This document shows, piece by piece, positions 1-5,106 of a DNA stretch of 5,106 bases. The translations under genes and the position numbers were made by a program. This DNA comes from REEB481 sp964586595 (GTDB taxonomy: Bacteria; Bacteroidota; Bacteroidia; NS11-12g; UBA955), in contig CAZPHB010000043.1 in NCBI GenBank assembly GCA_964586595.1, positions 1-5,106 of the forward strand, written 5' to 3'. The notes under the pieces were generated by a model. That model was given only the letters and a program-made list of their open reading frames with translations. It had not been told where the DNA came from and ran no database searches. The number at the start of each line of letters is the position of its first letter. Within the stretch, counting starts at the first letter, position 1.

Positions 1-257
1 TGCGACTGGCTGAGGTAAATATGCTTCAGGCCCAGTCCTTCAAAGCGTTTGCGCATGCCTTCGCTTTTCCCTCCGGAGATGATGGCCACCGGATAACCGG
101 ACTTTACGGCATGTTGCAGGGCAAAGCCGTCTTTGATGTTTACGCTGCGCAGCATGTGGCCTTCTTCCGTTACCAACACGCGGCCACTGGTAAGCACACC
201 GTCTATGTCAAAGATGAATCCCCGAATGTTTGCAAGTCGGTCAAGAAGTTCAGACAT
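1..257 (-). CDS. kdsC: HAD-family phosphatase, KdsC type (3-deoxy-D-manno-octulosonate 8-phosphate phosphatase), 3'-partial
   Basis: The frame opens at the ATG complementary to 255-257 and runs off the window start, giving 85 residues of a protein whose family is usually about 160-190 aa. Visible motifs: HAD motif I FDIDGVLT (D17 nucleophile, D19 general acid/base), the KdsC-typical NIKDGFAL (residues 40-47), and motif II AIISGGKS (58-65) with S61 as the phosphate-binding serine. There is no cap domain between motifs I and II, as expected for the tetrameric C0-type KdsC group. Known role of the family: hydrolysis of Kdo-8-phosphate to Kdo in the cytoplasm, the step before CMP-Kdo formation for lipopolysaccharide. 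E. coli KdsC has TGRK where this protein has SGGK, so the substrate could differ and the symbol is by similarity only. It lies 93 nt downstream of iscX on the same strand. No clear Shine-Dalgarno is seen, and CTTTGCAGC directly precedes the ATG. Confidence 0.8.
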   Translation of the reverse strand, partial: MSELLDRLANIRGFIFDIDGVLTSGRVLVTEEGHMLRSVNIKDGFALQHAVKSGYPVAIISGGKSEGMRKRFEGLGLKHIYLSQS

Positions 258-350
258 GCTGCAAAGAAATGGATTTATGCAGGAAAGGCAGGTAACCGCA
301 CACCGCGATGATGAAACAACAAGCGCAGTGTTTCAGTTACTCGTTCAGGT

Positions 351-581
351 TCAGTTGTTATCCCGCCATTCGTAAACCCACTGGGCCTGGATCATTTCCA
401 GATAACCCTCGTTACACTCCTCGCGCTTGCCGATAAATCCGGGGATTTCCAGCACCCATTCAATCAATTCGGTGAAGCGGATGCGGTAGATTTTTGATTC
501 ATTAAAATCATCGCCGAAACGTTCATACAATTTCATGGCGATGTCTTCAAAGTCGGTCCAGTTTATAGGTGGTTCGTGCAT
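351..581 (-). CDS. iscX: Fe-S cluster assembly protein IscX
   Basis: This 76-aa acidic protein matches the IscX (YfhJ) family, which is normally 65-80 aa. Visible hallmarks are NWTDFEDIAMKLYE near the N-terminus (residues 7-20, equivalent to KWTD..EIGEALYD in E. coli), the central RFTELIEWV, and the C-terminal NEGYLEMIQAQWVYEW. IscX is a small cytoplasmic protein that binds the cysteine desulfurase IscS at a site overlapping the frataxin and ferredoxin sites. It binds iron and modulates the rate of cluster assembly on IscU. The start codon lies only 11 nt after the stop of the upstream ferredoxin gene, so the two are very likely co-transcribed. This fdx-iscX order is also found at the end of the E. 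coli isc operon. The tail ends in WRDNN with a TGA stop. No other isc gene is present in the window. Confidence 0.87.
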   Translation of the reverse strand: MHEPPINWTDFEDIAMKLYERFGDDFNESKIYRIRFTELIEWVLEIPGFIGKREECNEGYLEMIQAQWVYEWRDNN

Positions 582-592
582 GTATCCGTCTG

Positions 593-922
593 TTAATGTC
601 CGATGATGCCACTCTGGTCGGGAATGGTTACCACCAGATTTCCTTCTTCATTCAGCTTGCACTGGCAGGCCAAACGGCTGTTGTAGCGAGGGTTTCGGGC
701 ACGATCTACATAATCTTCCTCGCGGTCGCTCATTTCTGGCAGCAGGTCTTCACCCTGCTCGATGTACACGTGGCAGGTACTGCATCCACAAACACCGCCG
801 CAGTTGTGGTTCAACGGGATTTCATTGTCCAATGCCACATCCAGAATACTCTCCCCGGGGAACATTTCCACGGTCAGCGAGGCTTTTTCTTTTTCCTCAA
901 AATGAAAGGTAAGGGAACCCAT
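593..922 (-). CDS. fdx: ISC-type [2Fe-2S] ferredoxin (adrenodoxin family)
   Basis: A 109-aa plant/vertebrate-type ferredoxin. The cluster ligands fit the pattern C-x5-C-x2-C followed by a distal Cys: C41, C47 and C50 in NCGGVCGCSTCH, and C86 in SRLACQCKL. C45 lies inside the loop at the position of the extra cysteine in E. coli ISC ferredoxin. C88 is a further non-ligand cysteine. FPGESILDVALDNEIPLNH before the loop and LPEMSDREED after it are typical of the Isc/adrenodoxin subgroup, not the photosynthetic one. Known role: cytoplasmic electron donor to the IscS/IscU cluster assembly machinery. An in-frame ATG exists 69 nt upstream (at 991), but the 23 residues it would add do not resemble family N-termini and would run into the likely promoter. 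The start at 922 (MGSLTFHFEE) was therefore chosen. It is followed at 11 nt by iscX and faces the acyl-CoA dehydrogenase gene head to head. Confidence 0.9.
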   Translation of the reverse strand: MGSLTFHFEEKEKASLTVEMFPGESILDVALDNEIPLNHNCGGVCGCSTCHVYIEQGEDLLPEMSDREEDYVDRARNPRYNSRLACQCKLNEEGNLVVTIPDQSGIIGH

Positions 923-1024
923 AATTCGCTGCAAAGTAACAACAGCGAAGGCGCAAAGTTTTAAGCATATACCTCTGTGTTTCAGGTTCAAAAAGTTAAT
1001 TTCGCAGCCTCAAAGAAACCTACC
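923..1024. promoter_or_regulatory. Divergent intergenic region between ferredoxin and acyl-CoA dehydrogenase genes
   Basis: These 102 nt separate two start codons pointing outward, so both promoters should lie here. On the minus strand TTACTTTG (939-932) matches the Bacteroidota -7 consensus TAnnTTTG at five of its six fixed positions and sits about 10 nt before the ferredoxin ATG. On the plus strand TAATTTCG (997-1004) also matches at five of six and lies 20 nt before the dehydrogenase ATG. Neither has a convincing TTG -33 element at the usual 19-21 nt spacing: the nearest minus-strand TTTG (957-954) is only 14 nt away. No operator-like inverted repeat was noticed. Confidence 0.4.
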
Positions 1025-2167
1025 ATGGATTTTCAACTTACCGAAGAACATCTGGCCGTGCAGCAGGCAGCCCGCGATTTTGCGCAAACAGAATTGCTTC
1101 CAGGCGTCATAGCGCGCGACGAACATCAGAAATTTCCGGCAGAGCAAATCAAAAAGCTGGGTGAGCTTGGTTTTATGGGCATGATGGTGGATCCGAAATA
1201 CGGCGGAAGCGGCATGGATACCATCAGCTACGTATTGGCTATGGAAGAAATCTCGAAAATAGATGCTTCCTGCAGTGTGGTGATGAGCGTTAACAACAGT
1301 CTTGTTTGCTGGGGTTTGGAAACTTTTGGTACCGAAGAACAAAAACAAAAATACCTGGTTCCGCTGGCCAAAGGTGAAATCATTGGCGCGTTTTTGCTCA
1401 GCGAACCTGAAGCAGGAAGCGACGCCACCAGCCAGCGCACCACTGCCGAAGATAAAGGCGACCACTACCTGTTGAACGGCACCAAAAACTGGATCACCAA
1501 CGGCAATTCTGCCAGCGTGTATCTGGTGATGGCACAAACCGACCATGCCAAGAAACACAAAGGCATCAATGTCCTGATTGTAGAAAAGAACAGTCCCGGT
1601 GTTACTGTGGGTAAGAAAGAAGATAAGCTGGGCATCCGCGGCAGCGATACACACAGCATCATGTTCCAGGATGTGAAAGTTCCCAAGGAAAACCGCATCG
1701 GTGATGATGGCTTCGGATTCACCTTTGCCATGAAAACCCTGGCAGGCGGCCGCATTGGTATTGCCGCGCAGGCCCTGGGGATTGCCAGTGGCGCGTACGA
1801 ACTTGCCCTGAAATACTCAAAAGAACGCAAAGCTTTTGGCACCGAAATCATGAACCACCAGGCCATCGCCTTCAAACTGGCCGACATGGCCACGGAAATC
1901 GAAGCGGCGCGCCTGCTCTGCCTTAAAGCGGCATGGCTTAAAGACCAACACCTGGATTATGCACGTGCCAGCTCTATGGCGAAACTTTTTGCCAGCGAAA
2001 CAGCCATGAAAACCACCGTAGAGGCCGTTCAGGTGCACGGCGGCTATGGCTTTGTAAAAGAATACCACGTGGAGCGTTTGATGCGCGATGCGAAAATCAC
2101 CCAGATCTACGAAGGCACCAGCGAGGTGCAGCGTGTGGTGATCAGCCGCGACATCCTAAAGGATTGA
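1025..2167 (+). CDS. Acyl-CoA dehydrogenase, short-chain/butyryl-CoA dehydrogenase-like
   Basis: A complete 380-aa protein, the usual length for short-chain acyl-CoA dehydrogenases. It is an FAD-dependent cytoplasmic flavoenzyme that introduces the alpha-beta double bond into acyl-CoA and passes electrons to electron-transfer flavoprotein. Domain order: N-terminal helical domain (about 1-118), middle beta domain (about 120-230) with the family signature LLSEPEAGSDATS (124-136) and NGTKNWITNG (151-160), and C-terminal helical domain with ERKAFGTEI (267-275) and QVHGGYGF (336-343). The catalytic base is E363 in IYEGTSE, the position used by short-chain, medium-chain and butyryl-CoA enzymes. Isovaleryl- and long-chain enzymes place it elsewhere. 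Chain-length specificity cannot be settled from sequence, so no symbol is given. The start at 1025 (MDFQLTEEH) gives the normal family N-terminus. An in-frame ATG at 977 would add 16 unrelated residues and overlap the upstream promoter. It appears monocistronic, with a terminator 16 nt after the stop. Confidence 0.93.
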   Translation: MDFQLTEEHLAVQQAARDFAQTELLPGVIARDEHQKFPAEQIKKLGELGFMGMMVDPKYGGSGMDTISYVLAMEEISKIDASCSVVMSVNNSLVCWGLETFGTEEQKQKYLVPLAKGEIIGAFLLSEPEAGSDATSQRTTAEDKGDHYLLNGTKNWITNGNSASVYLVMAQTDHAKKHKGINVLIVEKNSPGVTVGKKEDKLGIRGSDTHSIMFQDVKVPKENRIGDDGFGFTFAMKTLAGGRIGIAAQALGIASGAYELALKYSKERKAFGTEIMNHQAIAFKLADMATEIEAARLLCLKAAWLKDQHLDYARASSMAKLFASETAMKTTVEAVQVHGGYGFVKEYHVERLMRDAKITQIYEGTSEVQRVVISRDILKD

Positions 2168-2183
2168 TCCACCAGCAATTCTG

Positions 2184-2215
2184 AAAAAAAGGCTTTCCGA
2201 GGAAAGCCTTTTTTT
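2184..2215 (+). terminator. Intrinsic (Rho-independent) terminator of the acyl-CoA dehydrogenase gene
   Basis: A perfect inverted repeat: seven A, then GGCTTTC, a CGAG loop, GAAAGCC, then seven T. The paired arms are 2184-2197 and 2202-2215, a 14-bp stem whose outer half is A-T. The T tract at 2209-2215 doubles as the U-tract. It begins 16 nt after the TGA stop. The symmetric A and T tracts mean it could also stop transcription arriving from the right, although no converging gene is seen here. Confidence 0.95.
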
Positions 2216-2320
2216 ATATCCCTTTACCTGATTTCTATCAACCGCTGCGATGCAGCTTATCAGTTCAGTGAGCATCACAGGTACAGGAACTTTGCCACGC
2301 TAACCTTTTTATGATATTTT
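2216..2320 (+). promoter_or_regulatory. Non-coding leader and presumed promoter region of the large repeat protein
   Basis: These 105 nt lie between a strong terminator and the start of a new plus-strand gene, so a promoter is expected here. The best candidate pair is TTTG at 2291-2294 with TATTTTAT at 2315-2322, 20 nt apart. The second element overlaps the start codon and lacks the final TG of TAnnTTTG, so it is weak. TAACCTTTTT at 2301-2310 is another AT-rich candidate. A small hairpin (GCTGC, GAT, GCAGC at 2244-2256), flanked by CTGAT (2228-2232) and ATCAG (2259-2263), is of uncertain meaning. No Shine-Dalgarno is visible. Confidence 0.3.
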
Positions 2321-2392
2321 ATGATGAAACACACAAAACTGATTCTTGCTGCGGCAAGCCTCCTCTATGCGGGATGGCAGCCCATGCATGCC
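2321..2392 (+). other. Signal peptide of the SprB-repeat protein
   Basis: Residues 1-24: a short basic n-region (MMKHTK), a hydrophobic core (LILAAASLLYAG) and a polar c-region ending in MHA. Cleavage by signal peptidase I is predicted between A24 and Q25. There is no lipobox cysteine, so it is not a lipoprotein. The mature protein would start with Gln, as is common for type IX cargo. Confidence 0.88.
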
Positions 2393-5106
2393 CAGAAAGT
2401 CTTTACGGACTGGAACGGCTACGTTGAATCCAAGAACACCGGAACCACCGGCACAGTACTTTTAAGCGATGGCTCGGAAGAGCTGGCCGCACAATCCTAT
2501 CACTATTCCGGGCCGGGGCGCGTGAACCGCGTGCGGGTGTACGGAAATTTCCAGGGCCTCACGGGCGTGCGGCTGCGGATTTCGGTGTATCAAACCGACA
2601 GCAAGGGACGTCCCACAAGCAGCCTGGCCAACAGCAACGTGCTTTGGTGGGGTTCGGTGGACAATCCCGTGGGCTATGTAGAGGCCATTTTCCCGGGTGG
2701 GGTGGCTGTAGCCGCCAACTTCGCCATTGGTGTGGCGCTGCGTACCCCACAGTTCCCCTACCTGGGCAGCAGCTTCCAGGTGAAATACACAGGCAATGGC
2801 GACGGACGGGGGCGAGATCTGGCCTCCATTGCAGGAACCTCTACCTCCGGAAACTGGTCGAGCCTGAAAGATGATTTCGGCAAAGATGGCGACCTCTACC
2901 TGGTACCGCTCATGGCCCATGAACATCGCGCCGGATTCACCATTCCCAACAACTGCATGGCCACCGGCAGCACGGTGAATTTCAGCAATACCTCCACGTT
3001 TAGCCGCGACAGTATGTTTAACCGCATCGGACTGTCCGGCTATTCTGGCACAGCAAAATTCTATGCCTGGGATTTTGGCGATATGAGTACCTCAAACCTT
3101 GCCAATCCAAGCCACAGTTACAGCAATCCGGGCATGTATCAGGTGCGACTCATCACCACCATTGTGGGATGGAACGGCAGCCAGAGTGATACCTCGCTGA
3201 TGCAGATTTCTGTTGGGTTGAGCGCAGGAGCCTCGAACATCAGCAATGCCAGCTGCTATGGTCAAAGCAACGGCAGCTTTTCAGCAAACGGGAACGGCGG
3301 TGCCACACCGTATCAATACGCGCTGGGCAACGGCCCATGGCAAAGCGGCGCTACCTTCACCGGATTGACCGCTGGCGCGTACACCGTTAAAGTCAAAGAC
3401 AACCTTAGCTGTATTGCCAGCAATATCGTGAACATTGGCCAACCGAGCGCCATTGAGTTTACTACCACCAACCATGCCGATGCCACTTGCGGAAATTCAG
3501 ACGGCTCCATCCTGGTGAGCGCCTCCGGCGGAAGCGGTTCCATCCTATACCAACTGGGCAGCGGCAGCTTCCAAAGCAGCGGCAGCTTCACCGGGCTCGC
3601 GGCAGGCAGTTATACCATCACCGCAAAAGACGGAAACAACTGCACGCACAGCACCATCGTTTCAGTGGACAATACATCTGCTCCTGCACTGAGCATCAGC
3701 CATACTGATGTAAGCTGTTTCGGCGTGAATGACGGCTCCATTACCCTGAGCGCCAGCGGCGGAACAGGCAGCCATCAATTCAGCATCAACGGTGGAAGCA
3801 CTTATCAAAGCACAGGCAATTTCGGCAATCTGATTGCAGGCACCTATCAGGTTCAGGTAAAAGACGCTGCCGGTTGCACGGATGCAGGCTTGGTGACGGT
3901 TAAAACACCAAACCTCATTCGCTTCAACAATTCCGTGATGGCGGCTAAATGCTACAGCAGCAGTGACGGGGAAATTCACCTCAGTGAGGTAAGCGGAGGC
4001 ATCGGCAAACCTTCCTTCAGCATCAATGGAAACACCTATCAGTCGTCGCCTGATTTCACGGGTTTACGCGCCGGAACTTATACCATCTATGTTAAAGATA
4101 TTGCCAACTGTATTGTTACCGGCAGCGCCGTGATTGACAGGCCCAGCGACATCAGCACCGGCATCAGCATCACCAATGCCAGCTGCAACGGAAGCAACAA
4201 CGGAGTAATCCTGGCCACCGCCAGTGGCGGTACTCCGGGTTATGTGTACAGCCTTTCCGGTGGAAGCTGGCAAAGCAGCGGTCGGTTTGAAACCGGAGCC
4301 GGCAGCTATCAGGTGATGGTGATGGACAACAACGGATGCCGCGATACGGCAAACGCTGTAGTCGGGCAGCCAAGCATTATTGCCGCAACGGCCAGCAGCA
4401 CCAACAGCACCTGTGGCAACAGCAACGGAAGCATCCTGGCTTCTGCCTCCGGCGGTTCCGGAAGCGGATATCAATACAGCCTGGACGGAAGCACCTATAA
4501 CAGCAGCGGCCTGTTCAGCAACCTTTCCGCAGGAACTTACTACGTGCTGGTGAAAGACGGTGTCGGATGCCAAATCATTCAGGACGTTGCCGTGAAAGAT
4601 GCCAATGGACCCAACATCACCGGCATCAGCAAAACCGATGTGACCTGCCATGGCGGCACAGACGGAAGCATTACCGTAAACAGCACCTCCGGTGGCACAG
4701 GAACTTTGCTGTTCAGCATTGATGGAAGCAACTGGTACAGCAACGGCAAATTCAGCAACCTTTCCGCAGGAACCTATACGGTAAGCGTTAAAGATGCCAA
4801 CGGATGTATTGGCAATGCAGCCGCTCAGGTTGTCAGCCAACCCAACGCCATCTCCGTTTCCGTGCGCACCACCAATGTTACCTGCAACGGTACCAACAAC
4901 GGACAGGTGAGCGTGAGCGCCATCGGTGGTTCCGGCACCCTGGGTTACAGCATAGATGGAGGAGAAACCTTTCAGTCTGACCGCAATTTCAGCGGGCTGC
5001 GCGCCGGATATTATCTGGTGATGGTACGCGATGCCGGAGGCTGTGTGGGCTATGCCACCTTCAGCATCGAAGAACCGGCTGCCATCAGCATCGTTACCGG
5101 CGTTTT
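2321..5106 (+). CDS. Large secreted PKD and SprB-repeat surface protein, 3'-partial
   Basis: The frame is uninterrupted for 928 codons and still open at the window end. An in-frame TGA at 2312-2314 fixes the start at 2321, or at the adjacent ATG 2324. Layout: signal peptide (1-24), an unrecognised beta-rich N-terminal region (25-204), one PKD-like domain with AWDFGD at 249-254, a short linker, then eight tandem SprB-type repeats from residue 310 onward. There are no membrane segments after the signal peptide. The protein is rich in Gly, Ser, Asn and Thr, like extended surface adhesins. SprB of Flavobacterium johnsoniae, the namesake of the repeat, is a cell-surface gliding adhesin exported by the type IX secretion system. 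Related proteins act in adhesion or have no known role. Gliding itself is not shown here: no gld/spr gene is present and the C-terminal sorting domain is not visible. It forms its own transcription unit after a terminator. Family-level call is firm; function is inferred. Confidence 0.88.
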   Translation, partial: MMKHTKLILAAASLLYAGWQPMHAQKVFTDWNGYVESKNTGTTGTVLLSDGSEELAAQSYHYSGPGRVNRVRVYGNFQGLTGVRLRISVYQTDSKGRPTSSLANSNVLWWGSVDNPVGYVEAIFPGGVAVAANFAIGVALRTPQFPYLGSSFQVKYTGNGDGRGRDLASIAGTSTSGNWSSLKDDFGKDGDLYLVPLMAHEHRAGFTIPNNCMATGSTVNFSNTSTFSRDSMFNRIGLSGYSGTAKFYAWDFGDMSTSNLANPSHSYSNPGMYQVRLITTIVGWNGSQSDTSLMQISVGLSAGASNISNASCYGQSNGSFSANGNGGATPYQYALGNGPWQSGATFTGLTAGAYTVKVKDNLSCIASNIVNIGQPSAIEFTTTNHADATCGNSDGSILVSASGGSGSILYQLGSGSFQSSGSFTGLAAGSYTITAKDGNNCTHSTIVSVDNTSAPALSISHTDVSCFGVNDGSITLSASGGTGSHQFSINGGSTYQSTGNFGNLIAGTYQVQVKDAAGCTDAGLVTVKTPNLIRFNNSVMAAKCYSSSDGEIHLSEVSGGIGKPSFSINGNTYQSSPDFTGLRAGTYTIYVKDIANCIVTGSAVIDRPSDISTGISITNASCNGSNNGVILATASGGTPGYVYSLSGGSWQSSGRFETGAGSYQVMVMDNNGCRDTANAVVGQPSIIAATASSTNSTCGNSNGSILASASGGSGSGYQYSLDGSTYNSSGLFSNLSAGTYYVLVKDGVGCQIIQDVAVKDANGPNITGISKTDVTCHGGTDGSITVNSTSGGTGTLLFSIDGSNWYSNGKFSNLSAGTYTVSVKDANGCIGNAAAQVVSQPNAISVSVRTTNVTCNGTNNGQVSVSAIGGSGTLGYSIDGGETFQSDRNFSGLRAGYYLVMVRDAGGCVGYATFSIEEPAAISIVTGV
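2393..2932 (+). other. Unassigned N-terminal beta-rich region (residues 25-204)
   Basis: About 180 residues with alternating hydrophobic strands (for example RVNRVRVYG, GVRLRISVYQ, NFAIGVALR), many aromatics and no cysteine, suggesting a beta-sandwich or jelly-roll fold. The segment from AAQSYHYSGPGRVNRVRVYG through SVYQTDSKGRPTSSL reads like a ligand-binding or cell-surface module. I do not recognise a named family. It could be the functional head of the adhesin, with the repeats acting as a stalk. Confidence 0.5.
2939..3217 (+). other. PKD-like domain (residues about 207-299)
   Basis: The PKD core is seen as FYAWDFGDMSTSNLANPSH followed by YSNPGMYQVRLITT, matching the W-x-F-G-D ... P-x-H-x-Y-x-x-x-G-x-Y-x-V pattern. 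The domain opens with IPNNCMATGSTVNFSNTS. C212 in that opening strand is the only cysteine outside the repeats in the visible protein. PKD domains are beta-sandwich spacers common in secreted Bacteroidota proteins. Confidence 0.85.
3248..5106 (+). repeat. Eight tandem SprB-type repeats, 76-79 codons each
   Basis: Unit boundaries, set two codons before the first Cys, are R1 3248-3481, R2 3482-3709, R3 3710-3943, R4 3944-4177, R5 4178-4405, R6 4406-4639, R7 4640-4876 and R8 4877-5106 (truncated by the window). First cysteines are residues 312, 390, 466, 544, 622, 698, 776 and 855. Partner cysteines 51-53 residues later are 364, 441, 519, 597, 673, 750, 829 and 908. The unit consensus is roughly C-x-G-x-x-[DN]-G-[ST]-I ... 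S-G-G-[ST]-G ... Y-S-[IL]-[DN]-G ... F-[ST]-x-L-x-A-G-x-Y-x-V-x-V-[KR]-D-x-x-G-C, matching the SprB repeat family. Each unit is followed by a spacer of about 24 residues, often containing QPxxI. Confidence 0.9.
4178..4405 (+). repeat. Divergent repeat unit R5
   Basis: R5 keeps both cysteines (622 and 673) but reads RFETGAGSY where the other units read F-x-x-L-x-A-G-x-Y. It therefore loses the conserved leucine and one residue in the turn before the last strands. It also has VMVMDNNGC in place of V-K-D. The reading frame is intact, so this is sequence divergence and not a frameshift. Confidence 0.75.

Noticed and set aside
21..375. Two overlapping plus-strand open frames (21-311 and 133-375)
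   Set aside because: Both overlap the minus-strand KdsC-like gene with its clear DxD motif and have no recognisable product.
569..964. 131-codon plus-strand open frame
   Set aside because: It is antisense to the ferredoxin, whose complete Cys ligand set shows which strand is coding.
1010..1654. 214-codon minus-strand open frame, and further antisense frames at 1465-1893 and 1817-2068
   Set aside because: They are antisense shadows of the acyl-CoA dehydrogenase, whose family motifs and full length fix the coding strand.
2228..2263. Nested inverted repeats as a riboswitch or operator
   Set aside because: The stems are only 5 bp with an uneven internal gap, and no known regulatory RNA motif is recognisable. 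Kept only as a remark in the leader entry.
2311..2320. ATG at 2311 as start of the large gene
   Set aside because: It is in a different frame from the signal peptide, and the correct frame has a TGA at 2312-2314.
2462..2926. 154-codon minus-strand open frame opposite the N-terminal head region
   Set aside because: The plus-strand frame is continuous with the signal peptide and PKD domain; the antisense product has no recognisable features.
4064..4840. 258-codon open frame on the minus strand opposite the repeat array
   Set aside because: It lies wholly inside the well-supported plus-strand repeat protein. Its Ala/Gly/Val-rich product mirrors the repeated codons, and it shows no domain or start context of its own.
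3248..5106. Possible CRISPR or other DNA-level repeat array
   Set aside because: The repetition has a period of 228-237 nt, always a multiple of three, and is conserved at the protein level with diverged codons. It is a protein repeat, not direct DNA repeats with spacers.

Overview
The window looks like a chromosomal segment from a member of the Bacteroidota. The evidence is a large secreted protein built from a PKD domain and SprB-type repeats, weak or absent Shine-Dalgarno sites, and TTTG-type -7-like motifs upstream of starts. Base composition is moderate, around 50% GC by eye. The genus cannot be named from this sequence.

Left part (1-922, minus strand): three co-directional genes. In transcription order they are an ISC-type [2Fe-2S] ferredoxin (922-593), IscX (581-351, 11 nt downstream of the ferredoxin), and after a 93-nt gap a HAD-superfamily phosphatase of the KdsC type (257 to beyond base 1, cut by the window edge). 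The first two form an iron-sulfur cluster assembly pair. The third probably acts in Kdo synthesis for lipopolysaccharide.

Middle (923-2215): a 102-nt divergent intergenic region separates the ferredoxin from a complete 380-aa acyl-CoA dehydrogenase on the plus strand (1025-2167). That gene ends in a strong intrinsic terminator (2184-2215).

Right part (2216-5106, plus strand): about 100 nt without a gene, then one very large reading frame that starts at 2321 and is still open at the window end (at least 928 aa). It encodes an exported, probably surface-displayed protein: a signal peptide, an unrecognised N-terminal beta-rich region of about 180 aa, one PKD-like domain, and eight tandem SprB-type repeats of 76-79 aa. 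Each repeat carries exactly two cysteines. By analogy with the Flavobacterium gliding adhesin SprB and related proteins, it is probably secreted by the type IX system. The sorting signal, if there is one, lies outside the window.

The minus-strand cluster, the dehydrogenase and the adhesin look like three separate transcription units. I found no CRISPR array, tRNA, rRNA, transposase or clearly new multi-gene system. The most interesting item is the repeat protein: its N-terminal domain is unassigned and its cysteine pattern is very regular.
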